Below are positions 8,874 to 17,745 of a stretch of DNA of 64,000 bases, piece by piece. This DNA is from Campylobacter pinnipediorum subsp. pinnipediorum (GTDB taxonomy: Bacteria; Campylobacterota; Campylobacteria; Campylobacterales; Campylobacteraceae). The position numbers were made by a program, and so were the translations under genes. Location: NCBI RefSeq assembly GCF_002021925.1, contig NZ_CP012546.1, positions 496,001-560,000 on the forward strand. Reading direction: 5' to 3'. A model generated the notes under the pieces. It ran no database searches and was not told the origin of the DNA. It saw only the letters and a program-made list of their open reading frames with translations. Within the stretch, counting starts at the first letter, position 1. Each line of letters opens with the position of its first letter.

Positions 8874-9517
8874 TGGAAATTTTAAGAGCGTGTAATTTAA
8901 CATTTGCGTATGATTATACGCTCTTTGAAAATGTAAATTTATCTTTTTTAAAAGGCGAAAGTAGCGCCATTGTTGGAGTTAGTGGTTGTGGTAAATCAAC
9001 ACTACTTCATATTCTTTCTACTTTATTAAAGCCAAATAATGGCGATGTTTATTATAATGAAAAATCACTATATACACTTTCAGATACTGAACTAAACAAC
9101 ATAAGAAGACTCGATTTTGGTATCATATTTCAAGCACATTATCTTTTTAAGGGATTTAGCGGTGCTGAAAATATACAAATAGCAAATATTTTATCAAATC
9201 AAGATTATGATAAAAATTTATTTGAGAGATTGGGTATCGATAAAATTTTAAATCAAAAAATTGGCGAGCTAAGTGGCGGTCAACAGCAAAGAATAAGTAT
9301 AGCAAGAGTTCTTAGTAAAAAACCAAAAGTTATATTTGCTGATGAGCCAACTGGAAATTTAGATAAAAATACAGCTTTTGATGTTATGGATATTTTATTT
9401 GAGTATATAAAACAAAATCAAGCAACATTAATTTTGGTTACTCATGATAACGACTTGGCTGTAAATTGTGATAATAAATTTAGGTTAGAAAATAAACAGT
9501 TTTTAAGATGGAGCTGA
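8873..9517 (+). CDS. ABC transporter ATPase of the LolD/MacB type
   Basis: A 214-residue stand-alone ABC ATPase. Walker A GVSGCGKST, Q-loop IIFQAH, signature LSGGQQQR, Walker B VIFADEPTGNLD and switch His in LVTHD are all present. The sequence class is that of LolD/YknY/MacB, used for lipoprotein release or efflux, but no permease gene is adjacent. It is translationally coupled to tsf (TAATG) and overlaps fliR by 10 bases. The conserved position between tsf and fliR in campylobacters is known from memory; the partner permease is unknown. Confidence 0.8.
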   Translation: MEILRACNLTFAYDYTLFENVNLSFLKGESSAIVGVSGCGKSTLLHILSTLLKPNNGDVYYNEKSLYTLSDTELNNIRRLDFGIIFQAHYLFKGFSGAENIQIANILSNQDYDKNLFERLGIDKILNQKIGELSGGQQQRISIARVLSKKPKVIFADEPTGNLDKNTAFDVMDILFEYIKQNQATLILVTHDNDLAVNCDNKFRLENKQFLRWS

Positions 9518-10269
9518 TAGAATTTTTTGGTCCCGATAGAGTTATAACCTTTATGCTTTTGTTTGCTAGACTTAGCGGACTTGTGGTATTTTTCCCGTTT
9601 TTTTCACACAATCAAATTCCTATATCAATAAAAACATTATTTATATTTTTATTGACTGTTGTCCTTTTTCCTTTATCAAAAGTCCATGATGGAACTATAA
9701 ATTTTTTAATTTTAGATATATTAAGCGAGGTTATGCTGGGTCTTTGTTCCGGAGTTTTGCTTACTATTGTTTTTGCTATTTTACAACTTGCAGGGGAGCA
9801 AATTTCCATGGTTATGGGTTTTTCTATGGCAACAGTTTTAGACCCACAAACAGGGACAAACTCACCAGTTATTTCAAATATTATAAATTTTATAGCCTTG
9901 CTTACATTTTTGGTATTTGACGGACATCATCTAGTTTTGCAGTTTTATTCACACTCTTTGGCAAATATTCCTCTTGGCGATTTTTATCCAAGAGTAGGAG
10001 TGTTAAAATATACTATTAATACTTTTATTAATCTTTTTATGTTTGGATTTATACTATCATTTCCAATAATAGGTCTTTCTTTATTATCGGATGTTATTTT
10101 TGGAATGCTTATGAAGACTATGCCTCAATTTAATCTTTTGGTTATAGGTTATCCTATTAAAATAACAATATCGTTTGCTGTGCTTATAGCTATTTTATCT
10201 GGTATTATGAAAATTTTTACAAATTTAATGCTTAGGCTAATAAATGATTTACCTGATTTATTTTTTTAA
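9508..10269 (+). CDS. fliR: Flagellar export apparatus protein FliR
   Basis: FliR, a core membrane protein of the flagellar type III export gate, 253 residues, with about six hydrophobic segments. The start has the family look (FARLSGLVVFFPFF), then QLAGEQISMVMGFSMA and the DPQTGTNSPVIS stretch, which are highly conserved in FliR/SctT. The C-terminal AILSGIMKIF segment completes the fold. ATG 9508 lies inside the preceding ABC ATPase gene. Confidence 0.93.
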   Translation: MELIEFFGPDRVITFMLLFARLSGLVVFFPFFSHNQIPISIKTLFIFLLTVVLFPLSKVHDGTINFLILDILSEVMLGLCSGVLLTIVFAILQLAGEQISMVMGFSMATVLDPQTGTNSPVISNIINFIALLTFLVFDGHHLVLQFYSHSLANIPLGDFYPRVGVLKYTINTFINLFMFGFILSFPIIGLSLLSDVIFGMLMKTMPQFNLLVIGYPIKITISFAVLIAILSGIMKIFTNLMLRLINDLPDLFF

Positions 10270-10330
10270 AATTAAGTAAATAAAAAAGAAAAATATCATA
10301 AAATAAAAGATTATGTTTCAAGGAGTATTT

Positions 10331-11983
10331 ATGAAAGTTGCATTGGTAAACAAAAATCCTGCAGTTTCAAGATTGATTACTTTAAGCTTGAATAAAATTG
10401 GAGCTCAATATTTAGAGTTTCAAGAGCTTTCTGATGTTGATGATAATTTTGATTTTTTGATACTGGATAGTGATGTAGAAAAAAGTGATATTGATTTAAA
10501 AAACATTGCATCAAAAGTAATGTATCTTTTACCTCGTGGAGCTGAATCTCCTGATTTTGCTGATGTTGTTTTGCAAAAACCATTTTTACCTACTGATTTT
10601 ATAAGTATTTTTGAAGAAAATAGTTCTGTTGAAAACAACAAGAGAGATTTAAAAACTTTAGATAAAGATAATAATTTTGATGATAAAGAAATTGATTTTT
10701 CGGATAAATTAGAAGATTTTGACTTGCCAAGTATTGATGATGATCTTGATATAGGTGAGATTGAAAATTTAGATAATCTAGATATAAAATTAGACGATGA
10801 AGTTTCTTTAAAAGATGATTTTGATATTGAAAATTTAGATGACTTGCAAGATATTGGGCTACAAAATCAAGAAAATATAGATGATGATTCAATATTGAAT
10901 GAAAATGTAGACAACAAAGAAGCATTGGATTTGGAAAGTGATATTGAAAATTTAGAAGATGAAATGAAAGCTTTGGATACTTTAGAAAGTATTGATAATA
11001 CTTCTATAGATGATGTTTTGAAGAAGCATGAATTGCAAAATATTGAAGAGAATTTAAATTCCAATAGTTTGAATGAGTCTAATAAAGAATCAATTGAAGA
11101 AAATAAAGATATTTCTGAAGAGTTGCTGCAAGAAGATAATAATGAAGAGCAAATAGCCGATTTAGACAACACGGATGAAAATTTAAAAGAAGAAATTAAT
11201 GTTGATGAATTAGAAAATTTGGAGGATAATGAAGAACTTTCAAATCTTAATGAATCAAAAAAAGATACTTTAGATGAAAATAAAGAAAATAGTTCTAGCG
11301 ATGATGACAAAATGGATTCTATTGAGACAATTAAACATATATTAGAAGATATTGAAACTCAATCTGATGATTTTAAGGAAGAACTACAGGAAGATAATTT
11401 GGAAATTAATGATGATAAGAATGATGATATTCTTAGCACTTCTAATGACTTAGAAAATCAAATTGAAGATATCAATAGCAATAATACAATTAAAGATCAA
11501 AATATAAATGAGCCTGATTTTAAAGAAACAGAAGAACTTACAACAAATGAGGATATGCAAACAGAAAACATTTTAGATGAGAATAGTGAAGAAGAAAAAT
11601 CAGAAAATGAAGAAAAATCAGAAAATAAAAACATTGATGAAGAAATATACTTAGAAGATAATATTGATGATAAATCCGATAGCATGAATAAAGAAGAGAA
11701 ATTAGATAAAATTGATGTAAAAGATGAGTTGGATATGGAAAATAAAGATATAAACACTATAGATGATATTGATGAAGCATCTATGCTTGCCGCATTTGGT
11801 TTAGAAAGTGCCGCAGCAGCTATAAAAGAGATAAAGAAAAGTGGTATTCAAAATGATGATTTTAAAGAAGAGCTAACTAAAAAAATAACCGAACATATAA
11901 CTAGTTCCCTTACTGAAACATCTATAAAAGAAGCTTTGAGAGATATGAATATAAAAATAAATATAAGCTTTGAGGAAAAGTAA
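10331..11983 (+). CDS. Highly acidic protein with a receiver-like N-terminal domain
   Basis: A 550-residue protein of unknown function. Residues 1-100 look like a degenerate response-regulator receiver: a first strand KVALVNKNP, an Asp in LILDSD near residue 47 and a Lys-Pro in LQKPF near residue 86, but without the usual acidic pair after strand one. Residues ~100-470 are almost pure D, E, N, K, L, I and S in short repeats and are probably disordered. The last ~75 residues form a helical domain (ASMLAAFGLESAAAAIKEI). The start was chosen as ATG 10331, with AGGAG eight bases upstream; an earlier ATG at 10313 overlaps that site. It sits between fliR and gmk, as the C. jejuni 'highly acidic protein' does. 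Confidence 0.75.
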   Translation: MKVALVNKNPAVSRLITLSLNKIGAQYLEFQELSDVDDNFDFLILDSDVEKSDIDLKNIASKVMYLLPRGAESPDFADVVLQKPFLPTDFISIFEENSSVENNKRDLKTLDKDNNFDDKEIDFSDKLEDFDLPSIDDDLDIGEIENLDNLDIKLDDEVSLKDDFDIENLDDLQDIGLQNQENIDDDSILNENVDNKEALDLESDIENLEDEMKALDTLESIDNTSIDDVLKKHELQNIEENLNSNSLNESNKESIEENKDISEELLQEDNNEEQIADLDNTDENLKEEINVDELENLEDNEELSNLNESKKDTLDENKENSSSDDDKMDSIETIKHILEDIETQSDDFKEELQEDNLEINDDKNDDILSTSNDLENQIEDINSNNTIKDQNINEPDFKETEELTTNEDMQTENILDENSEEEKSENEEKSENKNIDEEIYLEDNIDDKSDSMNKEEKLDKIDVKDELDMENKDINTIDDIDEASMLAAFGLESAAAAIKEIKKSGIQNDDFKEELTKKITEHITSSLTETSIKEALRDMNIKINISFEEK

Positions 11984-12595
11984 TTGAAGGGCCAAATACT
12001 GATAGTTTCAGGTCCAAGCGGAAGTGGGAAAAGCACACTTTTAAATAGACTCTTTAAAGAGGAGGATAATTTATATTTTTCTATATCAAGCACTACTAGA
12101 CCAAGAAGAAATGGTGAGAGAGAAGGTATTGATTATTATTTTGTAAGCGAAGATGAATTTAAATATGGTATAGATAATGATGAATTTTTAGAATGGGCAT
12201 GTGTTCACAAAAATTATTATGGCACTAGTTTAAAACCTGTTCTTAAAGCTTTAAATGATGGTAAAATAGTTGTTTTTGATATTGATGTTCAGGGTTTTTG
12301 TATAGCTCGAGAAAAACTTAAAAACTATATAACATCTGTATTTGTGACAACAAAAAACAAAGATGAATTAGAAAAAAGATTGCAAAAACGTAATACTGAT
12401 TCTAATGAAACAATAAAAAATAGACTGACAAATGCTGCGGTAGAGATGGAGCATATATCAGAATATGATTATTTCTTAATAAATGATGATATAGAAAAAA
12501 GCTATATGGATTTACTATCCATTGTGCGTTCTATGAGAGTTAAAAGTTCAATTGTTAATATAATAGAAGTTATTGATAACTGGAAAAATTGTTAA
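11984..12595 (+). CDS. gmk: Guanylate kinase
   Basis: Guanylate kinase converts GMP to GDP with ATP in the cytoplasm, 203 residues. The P-loop is SGPSGSGKST at the N-terminus; the GMP-binding region reads STTRPRRNGEREGIDYYFVS, and the lid is near residues 125-145. The start is TTG at 11984, directly after the stop of the acidic protein, with GAGG as the ribosome site inside that gene's end. Confidence 0.95.
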   Translation: MKGQILIVSGPSGSGKSTLLNRLFKEEDNLYFSISSTTRPRRNGEREGIDYYFVSEDEFKYGIDNDEFLEWACVHKNYYGTSLKPVLKALNDGKIVVFDIDVQGFCIAREKLKNYITSVFVTTKNKDELEKRLQKRNTDSNETIKNRLTNAAVEMEHISEYDYFLINDDIEKSYMDLLSIVRSMRVKSSIVNIIEVIDNWKNC

Positions 12596-12620
12596 TAACT
12601 TATAATAAAAGGAGAATAAT

Positions 12621-12821
12621 ATGGGTAATATAGGTATTAGTCAATGGTTGATAATTTTGGTTATCATAGTTTTACTTTTTGGTGCTAAAAAGATTCCTGA
12701 ACTAGCCAAAGGTGTTGGAAAAGGGATAAAAAGCTTTAAGGCCGAAATGGAAGAGCCAGTAGAAAAAGTTGAGAAAAAAGAAGAGACTGTTAAAAATAGT
12801 GAAGAGACTAAAACTGTATAG
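12621..12821 (+). CDS. tatA: Twin-arginine translocase subunit TatA
   Basis: TatA forms the pore of the twin-arginine export system. The 66-residue protein has one N-terminal transmembrane helix ([15 protein letters not shown]), the [10 protein letters not shown] hinge with the conserved FG, an amphipathic helix ([13 protein letters not shown]) and a charged tail rich in K and E. It is preceded by AAAGGAG. Two Tat-type signal peptides are found in this window, on PetA and MsrP. Confidence 0.95.
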   Translation: MGNIGISQWLIILVIIVLLFGAKKIPELAKGVGKGIKSFKAEMEEPVEKVEKKEETVKNSEETKTV

Positions 12822-12830
12822 GTTTGAGCT

Positions 12831-14417
12831 TTGAAAAATATAGTAAAAAACGAAATATTTAAAGTTCTTGGTAGAGAATTTATCCTAGAAAAACCAAAAG
12901 ATAAAAATTTGGCTCATTATGCTACACCCATTGCATTTTCTATGGCTAAGGAGCTTAAAAAATCACCAATGTTGATAGCTGATGAGCTTGTGTCTAAGTT
13001 TCAAAACAGTGATATTTTTGACGTAAGTGCTGTCAATGGTTATATAAATTTTAAATTAAAAAATGAGTTTTTGGATAAAATTTCAAATCAAACACTAAAG
13101 CTTGATGTTGATTTTGCAAAAGGCGAGAAAAAAAACGAAAGTGTCTTTATAGAATATATCAGTGCAAATCCAACAGGCCCTTTGCATATAGGTCACGTTA
13201 GAGGTGCTGTTTTTGGGGATACTTTGGCCAATATAGGCGAGTATCTTGGTTACGACGTTACAACTGAGTATTATATAAATGATGCCGGTAATCAAATAGA
13301 TTTGCTTGGCATATCTGTTAGTTTGGCCGCAAAAGAATTTTTATTTAACGAAAGTGTGGTTTATCCAGAATCTTATTATAGAGGTGAATATCTAAATGAG
13401 ATATCAAAATTAGCACTTGATAAATTTGGTAAAGATATTTTTTATGATGAAAACAGAAATCTCGAGCTTGCTGAATTTGCAAAAGATGAAGTTTTGAAAA
13501 TTATAAAAAAAGATTTGGCTGATGTTGGCATTTTTATACAAAATTGGGCTAGTGAAAAATCACTTTATTCAAATTTAATTCCAACCATAGAAAAACTTAA
13601 AAAATCTGGTCAGATGTATGAAAAAGATGGTGCTACCTATATAGCATCTACAAAATTAAACGATGATAATGATAGGGTTGTAATTAGAAATGATGGCAGG
13701 CCTACATATCTTGCAGGAGACATTATCTATCACGATAACAAATTTGAAAAATCATACGATAGGTATATAAATATCTGGGGAGCTGATCATCATGGATATA
13801 TAGCTAGGATAAAAGCGGCTATTAATTTCTTGGGATATGATGAAGATAAACTTGAAGTTATTTTAATGCAAATGGTTAGTCTTTTAAAAGACGGAAAGCC
13901 TTTTAAGATGAGTAAAAGAGCCGGAACATCTGTGCTTATGAGTGAGATTGTAGAAGATATAGGCTCTGATGCACTTAGATTTATGTTTATAAGTAAATCA
14001 AACACAAGCCCTTTGGAATTTGAACTTAATGCATTAAAGCAAAATGATAGCTCAAACCCTATTTTTTATATCAACTATGCTCATGCTCGTGTAAATCAAA
14101 TTTTTACAAAAGCAAACAAGACTGTTTCAGACGTCTTAGATGTTAGTCTGGATTCTCTTGATGAAAATGCAAAAAATTTGCTTTTTGAAGCTCTTACCTT
14201 AAACGAAGTGTTGCAAGATGTTTATAGCTCTAGGGGATTACATAAACTGACCGATTTTCTAAAATCTTTATCGTCTAATTTTCACAAGTTCTATAATGAA
14301 AACCGTGTTGTAGGTGCTAAAAATGAAGATGCATTGTTGAAATTATTTGCTATTGTTGCTCTTTGTATTAGAACTACTTTAAAACTTATGGGTATTAAAG
14401 CTAAGGAAAAAATGTAA
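12831..14417 (+). CDS. argS: Arginyl-tRNA synthetase
   Basis: Class I arginyl-tRNA synthetase, 528 residues, which charges tRNA-Arg. The HIGH motif is PLHIGHVRG near residue 117; the lower signature is FKMSKRAG near residue 360; the ArgRS-specific N-terminal tRNA-binding domain precedes them and the C-terminal DALR-type helical domain follows (INYAHARVNQIF). The start is TTG at 12831, nine bases after the tatA stop. Gene order gmk-tatA-argS is the usual Campylobacter order. Confidence 0.95.
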   Translation: MKNIVKNEIFKVLGREFILEKPKDKNLAHYATPIAFSMAKELKKSPMLIADELVSKFQNSDIFDVSAVNGYINFKLKNEFLDKISNQTLKLDVDFAKGEKKNESVFIEYISANPTGPLHIGHVRGAVFGDTLANIGEYLGYDVTTEYYINDAGNQIDLLGISVSLAAKEFLFNESVVYPESYYRGEYLNEISKLALDKFGKDIFYDENRNLELAEFAKDEVLKIIKKDLADVGIFIQNWASEKSLYSNLIPTIEKLKKSGQMYEKDGATYIASTKLNDDNDRVVIRNDGRPTYLAGDIIYHDNKFEKSYDRYINIWGADHHGYIARIKAAINFLGYDEDKLEVILMQMVSLLKDGKPFKMSKRAGTSVLMSEIVEDIGSDALRFMFISKSNTSPLEFELNALKQNDSSNPIFYINYAHARVNQIFTKANKTVSDVLDVSLDSLDENAKNLLFEALTLNEVLQDVYSSRGLHKLTDFLKSLSSNFHKFYNENRVVGAKNEDALLKLFAIVALCIRTTLKLMGIKAKEKM

Positions 14418-14423
14418 AAAACA

Positions 14424-15425
14424 ATGGAAACTTTAAACAGTTTTTTAAAATTTAAAAAATCTTGGAGTTTTATTTTTATTCTCGGTGTTTTATGTGTGGC
14501 GATATCTTTTTTACCACCATTTAGCACCTATTTTATTTCACCTTTAATTATTGCTGTTGTTCTTGGTGTTATTTTGGCAAATTTCTTTCAAAAAATATCA
14601 AAATCAATCAGCAATACAAGTGTTGTAAAAATATCAACAAAACAAATTTTACGTTTTGGTATAATTTTATTTGGTTTTAGAATAAGTTTATCGGATATTG
14701 AATATGTTGGCTTAAATGGTATAACATTAGCATTTTTTATAGTTTTTAGCACATTTTTCTTGGGTCTTTTTATTGGTAAAATGCTTGGGTTAGATTATAA
14801 AAGCTCAGCCCTTATAAGTTCTGGTAGTTCTGTTTGTGGAGCTGCTGCTGTAATGGCAAGTGAGAGTGTTGTAAAAGGCGGTAGTGATAAAGTAGGTATT
14901 GCGATTTGCACTGTTGTGCTTTTTGGCAGTATTGGCATGTTTGCTTATCCATTTTTGTTTAAAATTATTGATTTTACACCAGAGCAAATAGGCTTTTTTA
15001 TAGGTGGTTCTTTGCACGAAGTAGCTCATGTTGTGGCCGCTTCATCTAGTTTTGGTGAGCTGGTTCAAAAAAATGCCGTTATTATAAAAATGCTTAGAGT
15101 TCTTATGCTTGTTCCTATGCTTTTTGTTTTGGGATTTTTAAATACAAAAGAAGGTAAAGGAGATATAAAATCTTTTATTCCGTATTTTGCTATATTTTTC
15201 TTGATTGTAATTGTTGTAAATTCATTTTTAGGGCTCTCCAAAGATGTTTTGAATGTTATACAATATTTTGATAATTTTTTACTTAGTGTTGCAATGATAT
15301 GTCTTGGTATGGGAATAAATAAAAGCATTTTTGTTAATGTTGGGTATAAACCATTTATTTTGGCTATTTTGTTGTTTTTATACCTTATGATTAGTTGTTA
15401 TTTATTTACTTATTTTATCTTATAG
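14424..15425 (+). CDS. YeiH/UPF0324-family membrane protein, putative sulfate or sulfonate exporter
   Basis: An integral membrane protein of 333 residues with about nine or ten hydrophobic segments. The family pattern is seen in the glycine/serine-rich stretch ISSGSSVCGAAAVMA near residue 130 and SLHEVAHVVAAS near residue 200, both typical of the YeiH/YfiH (UPF0324) family. Function in the family is not firmly known; some members are linked to sulfonate metabolism. It follows argS by six bases and so is probably in the same transcript. Confidence 0.8.
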   Translation: METLNSFLKFKKSWSFIFILGVLCVAISFLPPFSTYFISPLIIAVVLGVILANFFQKISKSISNTSVVKISTKQILRFGIILFGFRISLSDIEYVGLNGITLAFFIVFSTFFLGLFIGKMLGLDYKSSALISSGSSVCGAAAVMASESVVKGGSDKVGIAICTVVLFGSIGMFAYPFLFKIIDFTPEQIGFFIGGSLHEVAHVVAASSSFGELVQKNAVIIKMLRVLMLVPMLFVLGFLNTKEGKGDIKSFIPYFAIFFLIVIVVNSFLGLSKDVLNVIQYFDNFLLSVAMICLGMGINKSIFVNVGYKPFILAILLFLYLMISCYLFTYFIL

Positions 15426-15432
15426 GATGTTT

Positions 15433-15840
15433 ATGAATTTAAAAGATGCGATGGATAAATTTTTAAAAAACCCAGTAAGCGATAATGAAAGGAATTTAAT
15501 AGATATCCTAAAAACTAGTGAATTTCTATCGCCCATAATGCTTATTTCACCAATGGTAAACAAAGATGGAAGCTCTTTTGATGAAGAAGAAGGGAATAAT
15601 ATTAGATTTGTTATACTGGAAGATGAAGACACAGATAAAAAATATTATCCTTTATTTACTAGCCAAGAAGAGATGCTTAAATGGAGAAAAGATGAGGAGC
15701 AAGAAAGTATAAAGCTTAAATTAAAAGATTATACTCCGATGTTGTTATCCGAAAAAAATGAATATGATGGTATTGTTATAGATCCTTTTTCTCATTCTTT
15801 GATTTTAAATTTAAAATTTTTAGAATCAGTTTTTAAATAA
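15433..15840 (+). CDS. SseB-like protein of unknown function
   Basis: A 135-residue cytoplasmic protein. The pattern FLSPIMLISPM, then IRFVILEDEDTDKKYYPLFTS and the ending FSHSLILNLKFLESVF resembles the SseB N-terminal domain family (DUF1676-like fold used in enhancer proteins), whose role is unknown. ATG 15433 was preferred to ATG 15427 because AGGA at 15425 is too close to the latter. It ends the argS transcript; a gap of 147 bp with a new promoter follows. Confidence 0.6.
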   Translation: MNLKDAMDKFLKNPVSDNERNLIDILKTSEFLSPIMLISPMVNKDGSSFDEEEGNNIRFVILEDEDTDKKYYPLFTSQEEMLKWRKDEEQESIKLKLKDYTPMLLSEKNEYDGIVIDPFSHSLILNLKFLESVFK

Positions 15841-15945
15841 AAACTAATAAAAGTATAAAATATAATAATTAATTTTGATATATAAAGCGACTATTTTGTA
15901 AGAATATTATTTAAATTGCACAAAGAATTTTTAATATTTTTTAGA

Positions 15946-15951
15946 TATAAT
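15946..15951 (+). promoter_or_regulatory. -10 box of the petABC operon
   Basis: TATAAT about 37 bp upstream of the petA start, preceded by AT-rich waves with a period of roughly ten bases, as is usual for Campylobacter sigma-70 promoters. AAAGGAAA before ATG 15988 is the ribosome site. Confidence 0.65.
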
Positions 15952-15987
15952 GCAAATATTGTATAAATTAATTAAGAAAGGAAAATA

Positions 15988-16491
15988 ATGTCTGTAAAGC
16001 AAGAAAGACGCGATTTTATCGGAATTGCGTTCGGAGCAGTGGCTGCTGTTGGCGGTGCTTTTTCATTGGTTGCTATGAAAAAGACTTGGGATCCACTTCC
16101 AAGTGTTAAAGCAGCAGGTTTTACAACCGTTGATCTTAGTCCTATGAAAGATGGAGAGATGAGACAGGTTGAATGGCGTAAAAAGCCAATATTTATTTTA
16201 AAAAAAGATCCAAATTCTCCTGCAAATGATAACAGAGATATAAAGATTGGAAATGATAGATATACGGTTGTGATAGGTCTTTGTACCCATCTTGGTTGTA
16301 TACCAGAATGGAAGAGTTCTAAAAATGCATTTATTTGCGCCTGTCATGGAGGCGAGTTTGATGCTGATGGTTTAAATGTTTTTGGACCACCACCGCGCCC
16401 ATTAGATATTCCACCGTTTAAAATAGATGGAACAAAGTTAGTACTTGGTGAAACAGGACCCGAGTATAACAAATTAGTCGGCAAAGCATAA
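15988..16491 (+). CDS. petA: Rieske iron-sulfur subunit of the cytochrome bc1 complex
   Basis: The 2Fe-2S Rieske protein that passes electrons from menaquinol to cytochrome c1, 167 residues. A twin-arginine signal-anchor is present (ERRDFIGIAFGAVAAVGGA). The cluster ligands are in CTHLGC (residues 99-104) and CACHGG (117-122), including both disulfide cysteines. The C-terminal PPPRPLDIPPF loop is typical. It leads the operon petA-petB-petC with short gaps. Export depends on the Tat system, of which TatA is encoded upstream. Confidence 0.97.
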   Translation: MSVKQERRDFIGIAFGAVAAVGGAFSLVAMKKTWDPLPSVKAAGFTTVDLSPMKDGEMRQVEWRKKPIFILKKDPNSPANDNRDIKIGNDRYTVVIGLCTHLGCIPEWKSSKNAFICACHGGEFDADGLNVFGPPPRPLDIPPFKIDGTKLVLGETGPEYNKLVGKA

Positions 16492-16501
16492 GGGAGATAA
16501 T

Positions 16502-17743
16502 ATGGCACAAATTCATAAATCAAACGGAGTTGTTGACTGGCTAGATCAGCGTTTAGCTGTTACTAAGCTTATGAAGGTTTTAGTAAGCGAATATTGGATA
16601 CCAAAAAATATAAACTTTCTTTGGGCTATGGGTGTTATTTTAACCACTCTTTTTATTGTCCTTTTTGTTTCAGGGCTTTTACTTCTTATGTATTATAAAC
16701 CCGATGTAAATTTAGCTTTTGATAGTGTAAATTTTACTATTATGCAAGAAGTTGAATATGGTTGGCTTTGGCGTCATATGCATGCTGTTGCTGCCTCTGT
16801 AATATTTTTAATAATGTATATACATCTTCTTACTGGACTTTATTACGGTTCTTATAAAAAAGGAAGAGAACTTATTTGGGTTACAGGTATGTTGTTATTT
16901 ATCTGTTTTTCCGCAGAAGCTTTTAGTGGTTATATGCTTCCTTGGGGGCAGATGAGTTATTGGGCGGCGACTGTTATCACTCAATTATTTGGTGCAATTC
17001 CTGTTATAGGCGATGCTCTTGTTGAGTGGATAAGGGGCGATTATGCTGTTGGTGATGCTACATTAACTAGATTTTTTATGCTTCATGTTTGTCTTATGCC
17101 TATTATTATAATAGTTGTTGTTGTTATGCATTTTTACTCTTTGCGTATTCCGCATGTAAACAACCTTGAAAGTGAAGAGATAGATTTTGATGTAGAAGCA
17201 AATGAATATTTGCACGGTGATAGAAAAAAAGCTAAAGTTATACCTTTTTGGCCTGGATTTTTAGCTAAAGATTTTATGTATGTAGCGTTTTTTATGATAT
17301 TTTTTATGTATCTAGTATGCTTCCATTTTGGCTTTGCTATGGACCCTATAAATTTTGAACCAGCAAATGCTTTAAAAACTCCACCACATATATATCCTGA
17401 GTGGTATTTCTTATGGCAATATGAAATTTTACGTGGATTTTTCTTTGATATTTTTGGAATTTCAGCTGGTAATTTAGGTCTTTTATCGTTTGCATTTGCA
17501 GGTGCTGCATTTATGATAATACCTTTGCTAGATACAAGCGATGTAGTTGCTCCAGCACACAAAAGACCTCTATTTTTTATATGGTTTTGGTTGCTTGTTG
17601 CTGATTTAATTGCACTTTCTATCTTGGGTAAAATTCCAACAGAAGGTAGAGAGTGGTTTGGATTTGGAACATCTGTTTTATTTTTATTTTTATTTATTGT
17701 GGCTTTGCCTATTATTAGTTTTATTGAAAAGAAAAGGGGATAA
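16502..17743 (+). CDS. petB: Cytochrome b subunit of the bc1 complex
   Basis: Inner-membrane cytochrome b, 413 residues, a full-length mitochondrial-type protein with both N- and C-terminal parts in one chain. Heme ligands lie in RHMHAVAASVIF near residue 97 and in the HVCLMPIIIIVVVVMHFYSLR region. The quinol-site motif is seen as PEWYFLWQYEILRG near residue 300. It is ten bases downstream of petA, with GGGAG before its ATG. It oxidises menaquinol with the Rieske protein. Confidence 0.96.
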   Translation: MAQIHKSNGVVDWLDQRLAVTKLMKVLVSEYWIPKNINFLWAMGVILTTLFIVLFVSGLLLLMYYKPDVNLAFDSVNFTIMQEVEYGWLWRHMHAVAASVIFLIMYIHLLTGLYYGSYKKGRELIWVTGMLLFICFSAEAFSGYMLPWGQMSYWAATVITQLFGAIPVIGDALVEWIRGDYAVGDATLTRFFMLHVCLMPIIIIVVVVMHFYSLRIPHVNNLESEEIDFDVEANEYLHGDRKKAKVIPFWPGFLAKDFMYVAFFMIFFMYLVCFHFGFAMDPINFEPANALKTPPHIYPEWYFLWQYEILRGFFFDIFGISAGNLGLLSFAFAGAAFMIIPLLDTSDVVAPAHKRPLFFIWFWLLVADLIALSILGKIPTEGREWFGFGTSVLFLFLFIVALPIISFIEKKRG

Positions 17744-17745
17744 TT

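Noticed and set aside
10377-11757. Several minus-strand frames across the acidic protein gene
   Set aside because: They come from its D/E-rich codons (GAT, GAA), which leave few stops on the other strand. The products are low-complexity S, F, L or H, L, Y strings.
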